Source: Tricholomella constricta | Taxonomy: Eukaryota > Basidiomycota > Agaricomycetes > Agaricales > Lyophyllaceae | Direction: 5' to 3' | DNA: 64,000 nt | Assembly: GCA_013368375.1 (NCBI GenBank) | Contig: JAACJP010000002.1 | Location: 620,001 to 684,000, forward strand | In this document: positions 1-10,965 of the stretch, one piece after another | Position numbering within the stretch: the stretch's first letter is position 1 | How the letters are laid out: the number at the start of each line of letters is the position of its first letter | Translations under genes and position numbers: made by a program | The notes under the pieces: model-generated | What the model was told of the DNA's origin: nothing | Database searches by the model: none | The model's input: the letters and a program-made list of their open reading frames with translations, nothing else

Positions 1-2678
1 GGAAACATCGTCTCATCAAAGATTGCCGTAGTGGCAACAAAGACTGTGTTGTTGTGGAGTCGCATAAAGCGATGTCCCTTTATCCCATCAGGAATGCCAA
101 TGTATATCATTAGCTCAGATTTCGGCGCAAGTTTATTTGCACGTCTTTCCTCAGGGAGGTAAACATAAGCTCCACATCCGAATACTCGGAGATGCTCGAC
201 AGAAGGTTTCTTCTTTGTTAGAGATTCAACCGGAGTTTTCCACCCTAACCGACGCATAGGAGTACGGTTGTAAAGGTGAACCGCGTGTTCAACGCAAAAT
301 TCCCACCACGAATCGGGTAGACAGGCAGTGAAGCGAATAGCCTGTGCCTTGTCCATCAAGGTCCGATTTAGGCGTTCAGCACGCCCATTTTGTTGTGGTG
401 TGTAAGGAGCGCTCTGCTCAATTTTGATTCCCAAATTGCGCAATTCATCAAGGAACTCTTCCGATTTGAATTCTCCCCCTGCATCGGAGCGCCATCATTC
501 GATATTGGCTCCATACTGGTTTTTCACCATCGCAACAAATTGTCTCAATGCTTTGATAGCATCAGACTTTGCGCGTAGGCTCATTGTCCAGGCATGAGAA
601 TTATAGTCATCAAGGAATGTCATGATGTACTTGTACTTGTGGTACGAAGTGACAGGGAAGCTTTTTAAGTCCGAATGGATTAATTCGAACGGCTTCGATG
701 CACGCGATTGGGATTGTGGGTAAGATTTTGAAGGCATCTTCCCAAGAGCACATCCAGGACACGTGGGTGATTTCGCAGGAATCTGGAGATTCCGCGGTAT
801 TCCAGTGACATTGTCCGGAGCATTTCGGATCACGTCTTTGGACGGATGTCCTAGGCGTTTATGCCATGTGTCATAAGATACATTGTGGATAGTAGTGTTG
901 GCATAATTGCCATTCTCAGCAAGCTTTGTGCGAGAATCTACCCAATAGAGATTTTGCCCTGGCAAGTGTGGTGTACACGTTAGGACAGGTTTTCCATGTT
1001 TCTTGAACGTTAATTTATTGGCTTTTCCAGTAACGGAAAGTCCATTGTTCAGGAATTCTCCCATGGAAAGGAGACGCGTATCTAACGCGGGGATGTAGAA
1101 GACGGGGTGTAGGCGAGATGTAATATCTCGAGCCGTACCATCTTCGTTCTCTACTTTGTGTGTTATGAAGACTGTGCCAGAGCCTTTTACCATAATAGGT
1201 GCAGCATCGGCACTTGCTGTTTTGACCGCGATAGGATTCTTCGCAGGTGTGTAATCAGCAAAGTCTTCAATTCTGCTCGTGCAGTGAAGAGATGCGCCTG
1301 AATCCATGATCCAGTTTGCAGTGTCTACTTCTATTTCTTTCCCTTTTCCTTTGCATTTCGCACAATTCGCATAATGTTCGTCAATTTGGCGTATAACGCC
1401 GAGAGATACATGTGATACAGATGCAGATATTAAAGTACGTAGTTTACAGTCCGCCGCTAAATTTCGAAGAGCGCGCTGTGTACTTGCATCAGTAATTGGC
1501 GATATGTGGAGCAAAGAAGGTACTTGCCTGTCTTCGCGGTGTCCAGTGATAGGGTCCATGTCCATGCCATCGTCAGAACCCCAGTCTAAAGCTTCCTCTT
1601 CTACTTCCTCGATCCGCGGCCGCTTGGGGGCGCGTTCAGGGGTGGGCTCGCGTCTTTCATAGATTTCCTCAAGTGGTTTGAGGTTGCGGGCGGTCCTTGG
1701 AATATCGAGACGTTCCGCTAGAGCGCGTGCCTTCTCATAGGTCTGATAGACCCCTGAAGATGAGGTGCTAGCGCCAGTAAAGCGCTGGGCAGCAAAGGGA
1801 GAGGGAGGGGGGTTGTGCAGGCGCTGTAGGAGCGCAGCGACGGTTGGAGTGTCTCCATCGATTTCAATCGAGGAGGCAGCATGGGAGTGGCCATGGCTGG
1901 AGAGATCCTGTTTATCCTGCTTTTCTTTCACCGATTTGCCACTGCGCTTGCCTCGTTTGCCCTTCTTGTCTTTATTCTCGGTGTTACCACCAGAAGTTTG
2001 ACCTTTCCAGGCAGGGTTCTTCCCTTTATGTTTGACAGCTGACATTTTGTTAGCCGTCTGGGAATTACCCGGGGCAGAGTTGCGCCGGTTAAACTCCGTC
2101 ATGATAGCAGCCTTTACGGCGCTGAACGTGAGTTTGTCCTTCTCCGTGGTTTGGAGAAGAGTGGCAGAAATGGTGTCCCATTTCTGGGGAATAGCGGACA
2201 TGAGGATCATTGCCTTCACAAACTCAGGGAGATCGACCTCATTGGCCCTAAGGCGCTCCAACAAAAGGTTGAGCTTGCCTATCTCCGGTTCAGGGTTGGA
2301 AGACCCTGAGAGTCTGAACGAGATGGCCTTCTGGAAGTCTCCAAAGAGTAACGAAGCACCAGGCTTCGAATACGCATTTTCAAGAGCTTGCCAGAACTCC
2401 TCAGAGGAATTACCACTGATCTGGTTCTTTATCTCTGGAGATACCCTGAGGCGAATAATGCCAAGGGCCTGGTCATCCCTGTTGTCCCATTCACGATGTT
2501 CCTTAGTTTCGGGGAGGCTTTCACCGTCAGACCCTACTTGTACTTCAGGACGTGGGTTTCCACCTTTGACAAGTTGCCAAAGGGCTTGGGAGCGAAGGTA
2601 GTCCTGCATCGCAGATGACCATTCAGCCCAGTTTGTGCCGTTGAAAACGGGGACGAGGGTGGCGAAGTTGGCAGACAT
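1..2678 (-). pseudogene. Ty1/copia retrotransposon Gag-Pol, 5' part, with internal stop
   Basis: The reading frame starts at the ATG at 2678 (an in-frame codon at 2714 lies upstream). It encodes a UBN2-type Gag, then an aspartic protease with the D-S-G motif (IMDSGASLHC), a GAG-pre-integrase HHCC region (WHKRLGHPS, then CPGC) and the start of the integrase core (HSDLKSFP and FLDDYN carry the first two acidic residues). An in-frame TGA at 495-497 stops it just before the GGEF motif. Past the stop the same frame stays open to the window edge with typical integrase sequence (PQQNGRAER), so this is a point nonsense change, probably CGA to TGA, and not a truncation. Reverse transcriptase and RNase H would lie beyond position 1. 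No complete CCHC knuckle is visible, only a CAKC remnant near residue 440. The copy is inactive as read; whether the stop is fixed in the strain cannot be told. Confidence 0.9.
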
Positions 2679-3142
2679 GTTTGATGCGGTTAGGAGTGCT
2701 GCAAGGAAGCGCAATCAGCATCATGTCCATCCAATAGAAGTGAGACGTTGAGCAGATAGCTCATGCACGTCGAGCAACACAACGTAGAGGATATCTAAGA
2801 ATTTTCTCAGCCATAGGGCGAGAGCATTCAGAGATTTTGCTCTAGTGGTAAGCCGGCAAGCCTGTCAAGTCTGCAGCCACAGAGGGCGCTGACGACGGCT
2901 ACCGGGGCCCATAACCTATTGAAAGGGCCAGCACATTGTGCACAGCGGAAAGGCTATTAGCTTACCTAGAGTGTTTAGCTTGTAGCTAAGGTTGAGGCTG
3001 TGAGTGATACTAAGTACTAGGAATGTAATTCCACACCGATATACGACATATTGGTGTGCTATTTATACTACTGGGATGGCGCACAGACCATCGGAGTTAG
3101 GGGATAAGATGTAGTGCACAGACCATTGATAAGAATCTATCA
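2679..3142 (-). repeat. Putative 5' LTR and leader of the copia element
   Basis: This stretch lies directly upstream of the copia gag on the minus strand and has no coding potential. A TATAAAT box is present on the minus strand at 3061-3067, a reasonable LTR promoter. I could not fix the LTR ends or find a convincing primer binding site, because the second LTR is outside the window. The assignment rests on position and the TATA box only. Confidence 0.35.
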
Positions 3143-3510
3143 TGTGATGGGTCACATGAATATGGTAAGTTTCAACACAGAGTTATTCTGGAACCACCGA
3201 AGCGGACAGGCCTGACGTTCGTCAAGGAAGACGGCCTTCGAAAGGATGTTCGGAGGTCGTGAGCGTTGACGAGGGCATTCACCGGGGCTTGTTTCGAACG
3301 AATAAAGCACAAGTGATACGATTTGTAGAGCCGAGTACACTGAGAGAGTAAAAGAGAACAAGAAACGAGAACGGGAACTAGTCGTAACAATTGAGTAATA
3401 TCGAGGTGAAGAGTCCGAAAAGAAAGTGGTGCCATATATATACAGTAGACGTGCGTGGGAACGCGTAGTGGGTGTGAGTTTAGGGGGGGTCGTTAAGGCC
3501 GGTCGTGACA
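3143..3510 (-). repeat. Possible solo LTR, Ty3/gypsy-like
   Basis: On the minus strand this segment begins TGTCACGACC at 3510, has a TATATATA box at 3435-3442 followed by a pyrimidine-rich leader, and can be read to a CA end near 3143. TG...CA ends plus a TATA box suggest a solo LTR next to the copia element. The flanks do not show a matching 5-bp target duplication, and the left border against the copia sequence is uncertain. Confidence 0.3.
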
Positions 3511-4717
3511 GAAGTGATCCGCCCCGAGGGCGAGGCGCTGAGACACATGGAAGGGTCTGGACGCGGGCACAGAGGCCTGCGAAATTACTCCTTACCCCTG
3601 GAACCCGTAGTTACAATGATAAATCAGTCAGAGCTAAGTACTTATGGGCACTCAGCCCCCTTATTTCAGAGTTTAATGACCACTTCTGGCTCATATAGCA
3701 GTCAATAGCAGGACTATAGGCTCTCATTACAGTACATTTGCCTCCTGGACATGCCTTTGGGAGGTTGCAAGTGTGCTGGGCTGTTTTTCTGCTCACATGT
3801 GCATTCTAAGGATTGGTTAACTGTCTTCATTTTATGGTAGAGGAGCACCCCTTGCAGAACAAAATTCATTTCAGATGCTTTCAAGCCAGGTATATCCCCT
3901 CTTAGGTATGCTCAGGGAGGTGCCGCGCAGCGACGATTCTTTTTTGGTACACCAACAGAGCTACAGGGCGCGCCGCGGGCAGGAGGGAGGGAGGCGAGCG
4001 CCTTCGCAGACGCGCTTGGTCACGTGACCAGTGATCGCCGTCGGATCACGGCAGGTGCCGGCGCCGTTTTTCCCATAGGCCAAACGGCCGTAAATTCCGC
4101 ACACTAAGTCATCAAATCAAAGTTCTCAATGTCTAGTTCAAGTTTGAAGGCGTTGTTGGTACAAGTTATGCAAGCCAAATACAACATTCAAGCCTTTTCA
4201 AAGTCTGATTTCTTTTTGTCCGGTGAGGCGCTTCAAACCTCCTACATGTCCTTCATGGGGCTGATCTTGTACAGTTTAATGTAATCGTGGATACACCTCT
4301 CGATGCCGTGGGGGAGGTTTTCGTAAGATGCTCCGCGTTTCGTTCCGGATTAGTTATACACGCATGTCTGGGCTTGTCGTATCACAAGATAGTCTTCTCG
4401 CTTACTTTGGTAACAGGCGTTCTGCTGTAAGTTATAAATCCTCATGGCCTCCACCTTCTCCAAAGTGCCAGGCTTGTCCAACTTGGTTCCCCAAAAAAAA
4501 AGGAAAAGCGAAAGGGACATCACTGAGTGGGAATATTATACAAGAGCGATACTTCAGGTTAGAGATTACTTCGGCATACGCAGACGTGTTTGAAGAAAAT
4601 TTGACCGTCAACATCTGAAAGTAAAGCCTAGAAAGCGGTTCAACGAATATTTGATGTGTGAGGTATATTTCTCTGCGATCACAGTACTTGAATAAAAAGC
4701 GACAAATTACAAAACCT
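3511..4717. other. Intergenic region, no gene seen
   Basis: Only short unsupported open frames occur on either strand. A 12-bp palindrome containing a CACGTG core lies at 4018-4029. No RNA gene or repeat was recognised. The right end holds the 3' flank of BMT2. Confidence 0.6.
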
Positions 4718-5717
4718 TTACAGTAAAATACAGAAGTTATTCCTGTTACCTTGCCTCAGCACTGACTTCTTTCCAAAAGGTTCCAGGGTCCGTCCAGGGA
4801 TTACTTTTTGATAAAGCCAGTAAGCCATCTTACCGGCCTCTTTCCATCTATCCTTGAGCTCAATGAACCCGATTGCTTCCATCAAGCCCCTGAGATATGG
4901 AAAGTCGACATATCGGGAATTAGTGACGCAGGGAAGAGGAAGCTATTCCATTGCGGATGAGAGTCGTCCATGGGGGTGAGAGGGGAGGGGGTGGGGATGA
5001 GAAGACGTACTGCAAGAAAGAGTAACCCTCCAGGCATCAGAAAGTCATGGGCGAGACGCAACATGCGACCTGCGAGGCAATAGTACGTCGACTTCGAGAG
5101 GAGAATGGATTAGGGGAGCCGGGCACGAACCTCTGTCCTTGGCTTCTGGAACAAAATTTAGCACCAAGCTGAGGCTAATAGCATCCCATTTTTCACGATG
5201 TTCCTCCATTTCAAGTTGTAAGAAGTCCTGCTCTAAAATCGACGGATGTCGGGAGCGGAGGTCCATCGGTGTGACATCGACCCAGGAAGAGCAGGAACGG
5301 TAGTTATCTGGTTTGAGAGCACCGACTTCGAGTAGCCTGTTTCAATCAGCACCGGCCGCCTGTGAACCACGAAGAAGATACACACCGCAACTTCGGAGGA
5401 CAGCGTTTATGTACCCCCATGTCCTTGAGCCATCCTATCAAGACCTTTTCACTCCCTCCTCCGCGATCGGTGCCTTGCCCTACAGCTGACAATCGCTGAT
5501 ACTCTTCCAGACCACCTAGTTCAGAAATCTGATGTTTCACATCTGCTAAAGCCTGCACCGTTCTTGCGTCGACGTCCTTGACACTTTGTAGCTGCGCCTG
5601 ATGTTTTAAAAGGACGTGAAATCGGCGAATAGTCGTTCGGCTCAAAAGTGGACTTGAAGAACTGTTAGCGTTTCCAATGGATACTATGGGGGTTTTCCGC
5701 TTCCGAGCTTGGGGCAT
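4718..5717 (-). CDS. BMT2: 25S rRNA adenine-N(1) methyltransferase (Bmt2 family)
   Basis: Model: complement of join(4718..4942, 5011..5069, 5131..5336, 5386..5717), 273 residues. Bmt2 methylates N1 of an adenine in the large-subunit rRNA in the nucleolus, using S-adenosylmethionine. The protein opens MPQARKRKTP, the usual family start, so the ATG at 5717 is preferred over one 24 nt upstream. The methyltransferase core follows: an LLEVGALKPDNY SAM-binding segment, then DVTPMDLRSRHPSI, EQDF, LSLVLNFVP and MPGGLLFLALPLPCV. The end GNRNNFCILL is also typical. The introns of 49, 61 and 68 nt are GT-AG. Length and motif order match the fungal family. Assignment is by recognition of the conserved motifs, not by a search. 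Confidence 0.93.
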
Positions 5718-6058
5718 ATCAAGATAATCTAAAGAAAGCATCGAAGAGTGGTGTTGTAGAGTTGTTTGTGCATGTTTCGATACGGGGTCGCGGTGCCGGT
5801 CAAGGAGCCCAAGTATATTCTCAACAACTCACGCTGACGCCTATTTCTGACGTGCGGTAAAGGAGCGTATGATTATGTATATACAGCGAAAGTAGATGAA
5901 GATAGTCAAGATCGCAAAAGTCAGCACAACACAGAAACAACCATGAAACGTCATGCCCAACGAATTTGGTACTTTAAAACAAATAAAAAGGGTGCCGAAT
6001 GCGTCGAAAGGAGATGCGAGGAAGAGGAGTGTTATTTGAGAAACGTGAAGGAGGCGTC

Positions 6059-7016
6059 TCAGACGAATCCTCGACCTCCGCGTTTCGCATCAATTTTCTT
6101 GAACCGTTCATCTTCTTGCCTCTGCAAAAAGGGAACATTTATTAACTCGTGCAATCACGATGAAGTTAACAATCACTTACCTTCTTGATTACACAGAGAG
6201 ATGCCAACAAGAGGCAGAGAACAACGGCCATGAAGCCGTAGATCTAGTGTGAATGTAAATAATTAGGTCAAAAATTCAATTTGGATCTTACAGTACTAGA
6301 AAATACGATGGTCAGAACGCCAAAGAAGACAGCAGGAGTAAAGCATTAAACGTACGTAAAGACATTGTTCAGTGTCATATCAGCATAGTCGGTTATGGGT
6401 TGCACGCAGAAGTTTGTAGCTTCACTGATGTTCAGGCCCCCCACAAACTCCTGGCTCCGACAAAAGGTACCTCCGATCTCAGCGAGGTCAGTACCGTTGA
6501 AATAACCGCAGCATTGCAGCTAGCGAGTTAGTCAGCATTTTCGCGTACGACATAAAGGACCAACCAAGACGACGCACTTGATCCTGAAGTCTAATACGTG
6601 TTTCTCGGCTAACTTCCTCCCAACGGACATGGAAATTGTTGCGCATTTGCAGAGTGAAGAACCAGATGACGGTGCCAATGACAACGATACCGATGGCATC
6701 AATGAGGAGGGTATAGTTGAGGACAACTAGGCCGATGGTAACATGATTCTTCTGGATAATAGCTCCAATGGATACCATGAATGTGACAAGAAGTGCAATT
6801 CCTAAAATCATTCCAGCTGTTTGGGGAAATTGGTTAGCGGAATATTATCCTGATACGAGAATCGGGCGTACTGGTCAGGTACGCCGGGGTAAGAACCAAA
6901 TTCATCAAAGTATTCTCCGCCCTCCACACGATAGATAGTGCCAATGCGACGGCGCCTGCAGCGAGAAGAAGGAAGTCCAACACGGCCCAAACTCCCATCA
7001 ACTTTCTGGAAACCAT
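6059..7016 (-). CDS. Tetraspanin
   Basis: Model: complement of join(6059..6121, 6181..6243, 6292..6295, 6356..6519, 6578..6816, 6872..7016), 225 residues. Four membrane segments are visible: the first near residues 5-30 after MVSRKLMG, two in the second exon (ILGIALLVTFMVSIGAII and a following IGIVVIG segment), and a last one (FMAVVLCLLLASLCVI) before a charged tail KKRQEDERFKKIDAKRGG. The large extracellular loop carries the CCG motif (QCCGYFNGTDL) and further cysteines. Fungal tetraspanins act at the plasma membrane; in plant pathogens some are needed for appressoria, but no such role is implied here. The join between loop and last helix needs a 4-nt exon (TACT, 6292-6295) between two good introns; the alternative is one 112-nt intron with a poor GTTTAA donor, giving the same length with T replaced by Y. 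Confidence 0.85.
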
Positions 7017-7929
7017 TGTGGGTGCTTGCTTGAAATAAAGTGCAGAGCTATTGGGCGGTTGAATGACCTGGCACCAGTGAAGAAACAAGCAGAGGGCGTA
7101 CAAGATGTTTTGTTGGCTGGCGAAAAAGTGAAAGAAATGAGCTCTCTCAGAGAGATGGCGTTGAAGGTTGGCTGAAGATACAGAGGTGGCTGTAGCACCC
7201 AGAGATTGTCGAGAAATGAAATGAAAGGACGTTCAACGTCTGGCGCTTGCGCTGCAAGAACCAATGTTAAAGATGAAGAGAGTCAGCTTGACGAAGGGTG
7301 AAACGAAAGGTGATGCGCACCAACGTATCCTAAAGTCTATGGAGGTCAGAAATGGATCTGATGAAGGCCTCCTTCCTTCCTTGGACCTTGACTGTCGCTA
7401 TGGACACCACGTGACGCGCTGCCGATAACCATTGTCATTGTCCCGGTCCGTGCCACGGACAATCGCGACAATCATGATCTTTCCCTTCACACACAAGGGC
7501 GCCTGTAACCTTGTAAACCGTCTGATATTTTTCTTGTCAGGCTTTGCTTCGGCTTTGAGGTAGCTTGAAGACCACATACCACGCGATTCCGATCATATTA
7601 GCGATACTTGACTATTTCAGGCCGGTTTGACGTGTGCTTGGACTCTGCATATAAGTTTCCGCGATAGCCTATCAGTCAGTCTATTGATTGTGCTGCCATG
7701 AGCTGCAACAAGTTTTGTCGTGCCTTTTCGGAGCCAGCGTTCGTTCGGCGCTCAGCGCTCAGCACCGCCACTCTTGAGTCAGAAAGTCACACGTCACGAT
7801 TTATAACTTCACCTTCCCACTTCACCTTCCCCAAACTTCCACCTCATCGTTGTTTTCACAGTCATTCTAGAGCTTCACGCCCCTTTTGACGTATACTTTA
7901 TCTTTCAACCTTCCACTTTTAGTTACAAC
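7017..7929. promoter_or_regulatory. Divergent promoter region between tetraspanin and MBF1
   Basis: The start codons of the two genes point away from each other across 913 bases. The MBF1 side is pyrimidine-rich (7800-7925), as is common before highly expressed fungal genes. No clear TATA box or known operator was identified. Confidence 0.5.
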
Positions 7930-8641
7930 ATGAGCGACGACTGGGATTCCAAGACTGTTATTGGGTTCAAAAGGCAGACCGCAAAGGTTGCCAAGTCAGA
8001 ATCGCAATTGAACGGTAAGCATTTCTTGTCGGTGCAACGCATGATTAACAACTCACCTCTTCATAGCTGTGAGTTATCTTCGGGGGCACTACTGGATGCA
8101 CATTGAATGACTTTGTCCAGGCTCGTAGGACAGGTGCAGTTGTCGGGACTGACAAGAAACTGTCTATCGGAAACAAAGCCAACCAAGGTACACTTTTGCA
8201 TCCCTCTCTTCTGGCCTAGTTTACTGACGCAGAGATCTGTAGGCACTGACCACCAACGCATCGCCAAGCTCGACCGAGAGAATGAGGTAGCGCCACCTTC
8301 CAAAATCGCTCCGAGCGTTGGTCGTGTGAGCAATTCTATTTCTATTCTCCTTCCCTTCCTTCTGACGTGTTCATACCCAGGCTATACAAGATGGTCGTAT
8401 GGCTCTCAAGCTCTCCCAAAAGGATGTAGCGCAGAAGATCAACGAGAAGCCCTCCGTTCTCCAGGATTACGAGTCCGGCAAGGCGATCCCGAACCCTCAG
8501 ATTCTCGGAAAACTTGAGCGAGTACTTGGAGTCAAACTTCGTGGTACGTGCCCACCAACATGACGCCCTCGAGATGATAATAATAATGACCGTATAGGGT
8601 CAGACATTGGGAAGAAACTGGAGACGGTGAAAAAGTCATGA
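7930..8641 (+). CDS. MBF1: Multiprotein bridging factor 1
   Basis: Model: join(7930..8014, 8067..8068, 8121..8187, 8243..8325, 8381..8543, 8598..8641), 147 residues. MBF1 is a transcriptional coactivator that links activators to TBP and also limits frameshifting on collided ribosomes. The N-terminal MBF1 domain opens [12 protein letters not shown] and continues to the [12 protein letters not shown] motif. The C-terminal cro/C1 helix-turn-helix holds [20 protein letters not shown] and ends [13 protein letters not shown]. To keep the conserved NAARR motif the model needs a 2-nt exon (CT, 8067-8068) between two 52-nt introns with good GTAAGC and GTGAGT donors. Splicing straight from 8014 to 8121 gives a stop. 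A different donor at 8032 would keep the frame but insert six residues in the motif. Confidence 0.92.
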
Positions 8642-8901
8642 TGAAACCTTCGCCGTCTCCACCCACCGACGTGGCCATTGACTCCTTTTATCTGTAATTG
8701 TTTCGTTACCTGACTGATAGATGTACTCTCGCATTTCAATTCCACACCGTGTCCTGAATTACATGTCCAAAAGAAAGTCGAATCGTTTAAATTTACAGGT
8801 AAGTAAGCCTCGGTAAGTATACAGGTGGATTGTGAGAGGTACCAAGCTGGAGATTATGATGTCGGATCGCCATCCTGGGAGCCCTGTATTTAAAAGGACT
8901 A

Positions 8902-10722
8902 TTAGAACTGCAAGGAAGGCTTTTGGATGATCGCCTTACATATGTGATGTAGTCGGAACTCTCGCATGCTTTGTACTCTTTTAGGAGTTCCTCGCATGTT
9001 GCTCTGATAAGCGAGTCAGTCGGGTTGTGTTACGCACGAAGTGGACAACGTACTTTGCATCGTCAAACTCCTCTAAACCGTTCTCAAACATCTTCTCCTT
9101 CTTGTACTGTTCCAAGAAGGCATTTCGCCTTCGTAGCCGTTCGAACTGGTCCAGCATACGCTTGAACAACTAATTCTCGACATTAGCACTGAATGAGATC
9201 ATAGTCTATGGGGAGCGCACGGAAGCGATGCTTGTGTGGTTTGCGAGCATAAGTCCGCTGACACGATGATTTGTCGTCATGTAAGGTGATTTTCGTGTCA
9301 AGGCTACCTGAATCGATGCTGGGCCCCATGGTATAAAGTTTGCAAGTTGACGTTCGCGAATCCGCAGGAGAGATTGGTGTACCTGATCGGTCGATACGAT
9401 AAGAACACTTATAAAGAAGAGAAAAACCAGAAGAAAGCATACATCGGTAGGGTCAACATCGCCCTGGATAATGTTCAGGATTGAGATATAACAGGCTGTT
9501 TTACTTGGCGTTGTAGAAACCATGCGGTTCTTGGGTTGCAAAAGACGACGCATCACGTCAAGCACCGTTGTCCTGCGGATTGGTTTGGCCTGACACTGCA
9601 ATTAGTTTCGGAGACGGCTTCGTAAAGCTGGTCGTACCTTATCTATTTGGTCGCTGGTGAATGGGGTATACGACGTCATAAGGAAATGGCAGCGGGGTGT
9701 AGGGATAAGCGATGCAATAATGCCGACTAAATCATTATTCATGTATCCTGGAAACCGAAGTGTTTGGGTACTGGCCGCCATTACAGTCGCCACCTAGAAA
9801 AGCCGCGACAAGATAATGTGGCAAATACCACGCGGATGGTTGTGTACTCACCAGTTGGTTGGTTTGATCGAAGGAGGGAGTTTGCACATGTAGTCGATCT
9901 GCCGATATCCTTGCAAGTGCACTGTTGTCCAGGACCACCACTGAATCAGCGTGGTTTACCAGGCGTTTGAGCGTGAGGAGGGAATTGTAAGGCTGTACGA
10001 CCACATCTCCCTCCTGCGAGTTTGGAAAGACGCTGTATGTTTGTATCAACTTTTTCGGAAATTTGTCGTTCAACCGTTCCAAGACGAATGAGCCTAGACC
10101 AGAACCAGTACCACCCGCTATCGAATGCGTCAGCATGAATCCCTGTACAATGACCCGGTACCCCTGTGCGTTGAGTGCATTTCTCGTCTGTCCATGATAC
10201 AACGCACCTCTAGCGAATCGCTTCCCTCAGCCTCTCGATCAATCATCTCCATAAGTTCCTCGTATATCTTTTCCCCGGATGAATACCCCTGCGCCCAATT
10301 ATTTCCAGCTCCTCCTCCATCTTTTGAAACAAAGATGTTTTCCGGGTTGTACAGGTTCGCGTATGGAGATGTAAGGATGTTGTTGATTACCTGTTGTATA
10401 GCGTGAGCATTTGCCAGGTAAATGTCAGATAAAATAGCCCTCAGACCCTTGGTTCCAAGTCAACGAGTATGGCGCGTGGGATATAATGCTCGTCGTCTGC
10501 CTGGTAGAAGAAGACGTCCTTGCGATCGCCACCTTCAGTGGCCCATTCCTCCAGTATCCCTTCTTTATTGATCCCATGCTCGGCACAGAGGCGTTGCCAG
10601 TATACGGATCCCACTTTACAAGTAGAACTGGATTAGACAAGGGTAACAATGTATAGTTTGTAATAGGGCGCACTTTGATTTCCACATTGCCCGAGCTGGA
10701 CTGTAACGATTTCTCGAGGCAT
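8902..10722 (-). CDS. Gamma-tubulin
   Basis: Model: complement of join(8902..8907, 8940..9003, 9054..9169, 9221..9382, 9443..9595, 9638..9793, 9852..10142, 10208..10390, 10447..10613, 10674..10722), 448 residues, the usual length. Gamma-tubulin nucleates microtubules at the spindle pole body as part of the gamma-tubulin complex. The start [16 protein letters not shown], the GTP-binding GGTGSG glycine loop, and SFDQTNQLV followed by [15 protein letters not shown] identify it; [13 protein letters not shown] is specific to the gamma subfamily. Exon 2 ends at a GTCTGA donor, a little unusual. The last intron is the least certain: it leaves only F plus a stop in the final exon. Gamma rather than alpha or beta is clear. 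The alpha-amylase gene ends 243 bases upstream on the same strand. Confidence 0.95.
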
Positions 10723-10965
10723 TGTCGACGCGCTTTGATTCGAGCGGCGGTCACACTGGTCACACCGTGTTTTGGCATCAAGTTGGCATCAGGATGGTAA
10801 CTATTGTATAAATTCAATGCAAATAGTACCTGCGATGATAAATGCCTTGATTCAATCCAACGCCTGTCAGGGTATTATTACCATTTATACGTAACGTATC
10901 AGGCAGAATAGTGTGCAGAACAATGATAGCGATCCAGTAAAGTCTATGTTCACTTGAGAAAATGA

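Noticed and set aside
2032..2601. 189-codon plus-strand frame over the copia gag
   Set aside because: Antisense shadow of Gag.
4432..4618. Overlapping open frames on both strands near 4500
   Set aside because: Short, no splice-supported extension and no recognisable motif.
5943..6188. 81-codon plus-strand frame over the tetraspanin 3' end
   Set aside because: Overlaps supported tetraspanin exons on the other strand and has no recognisable features.
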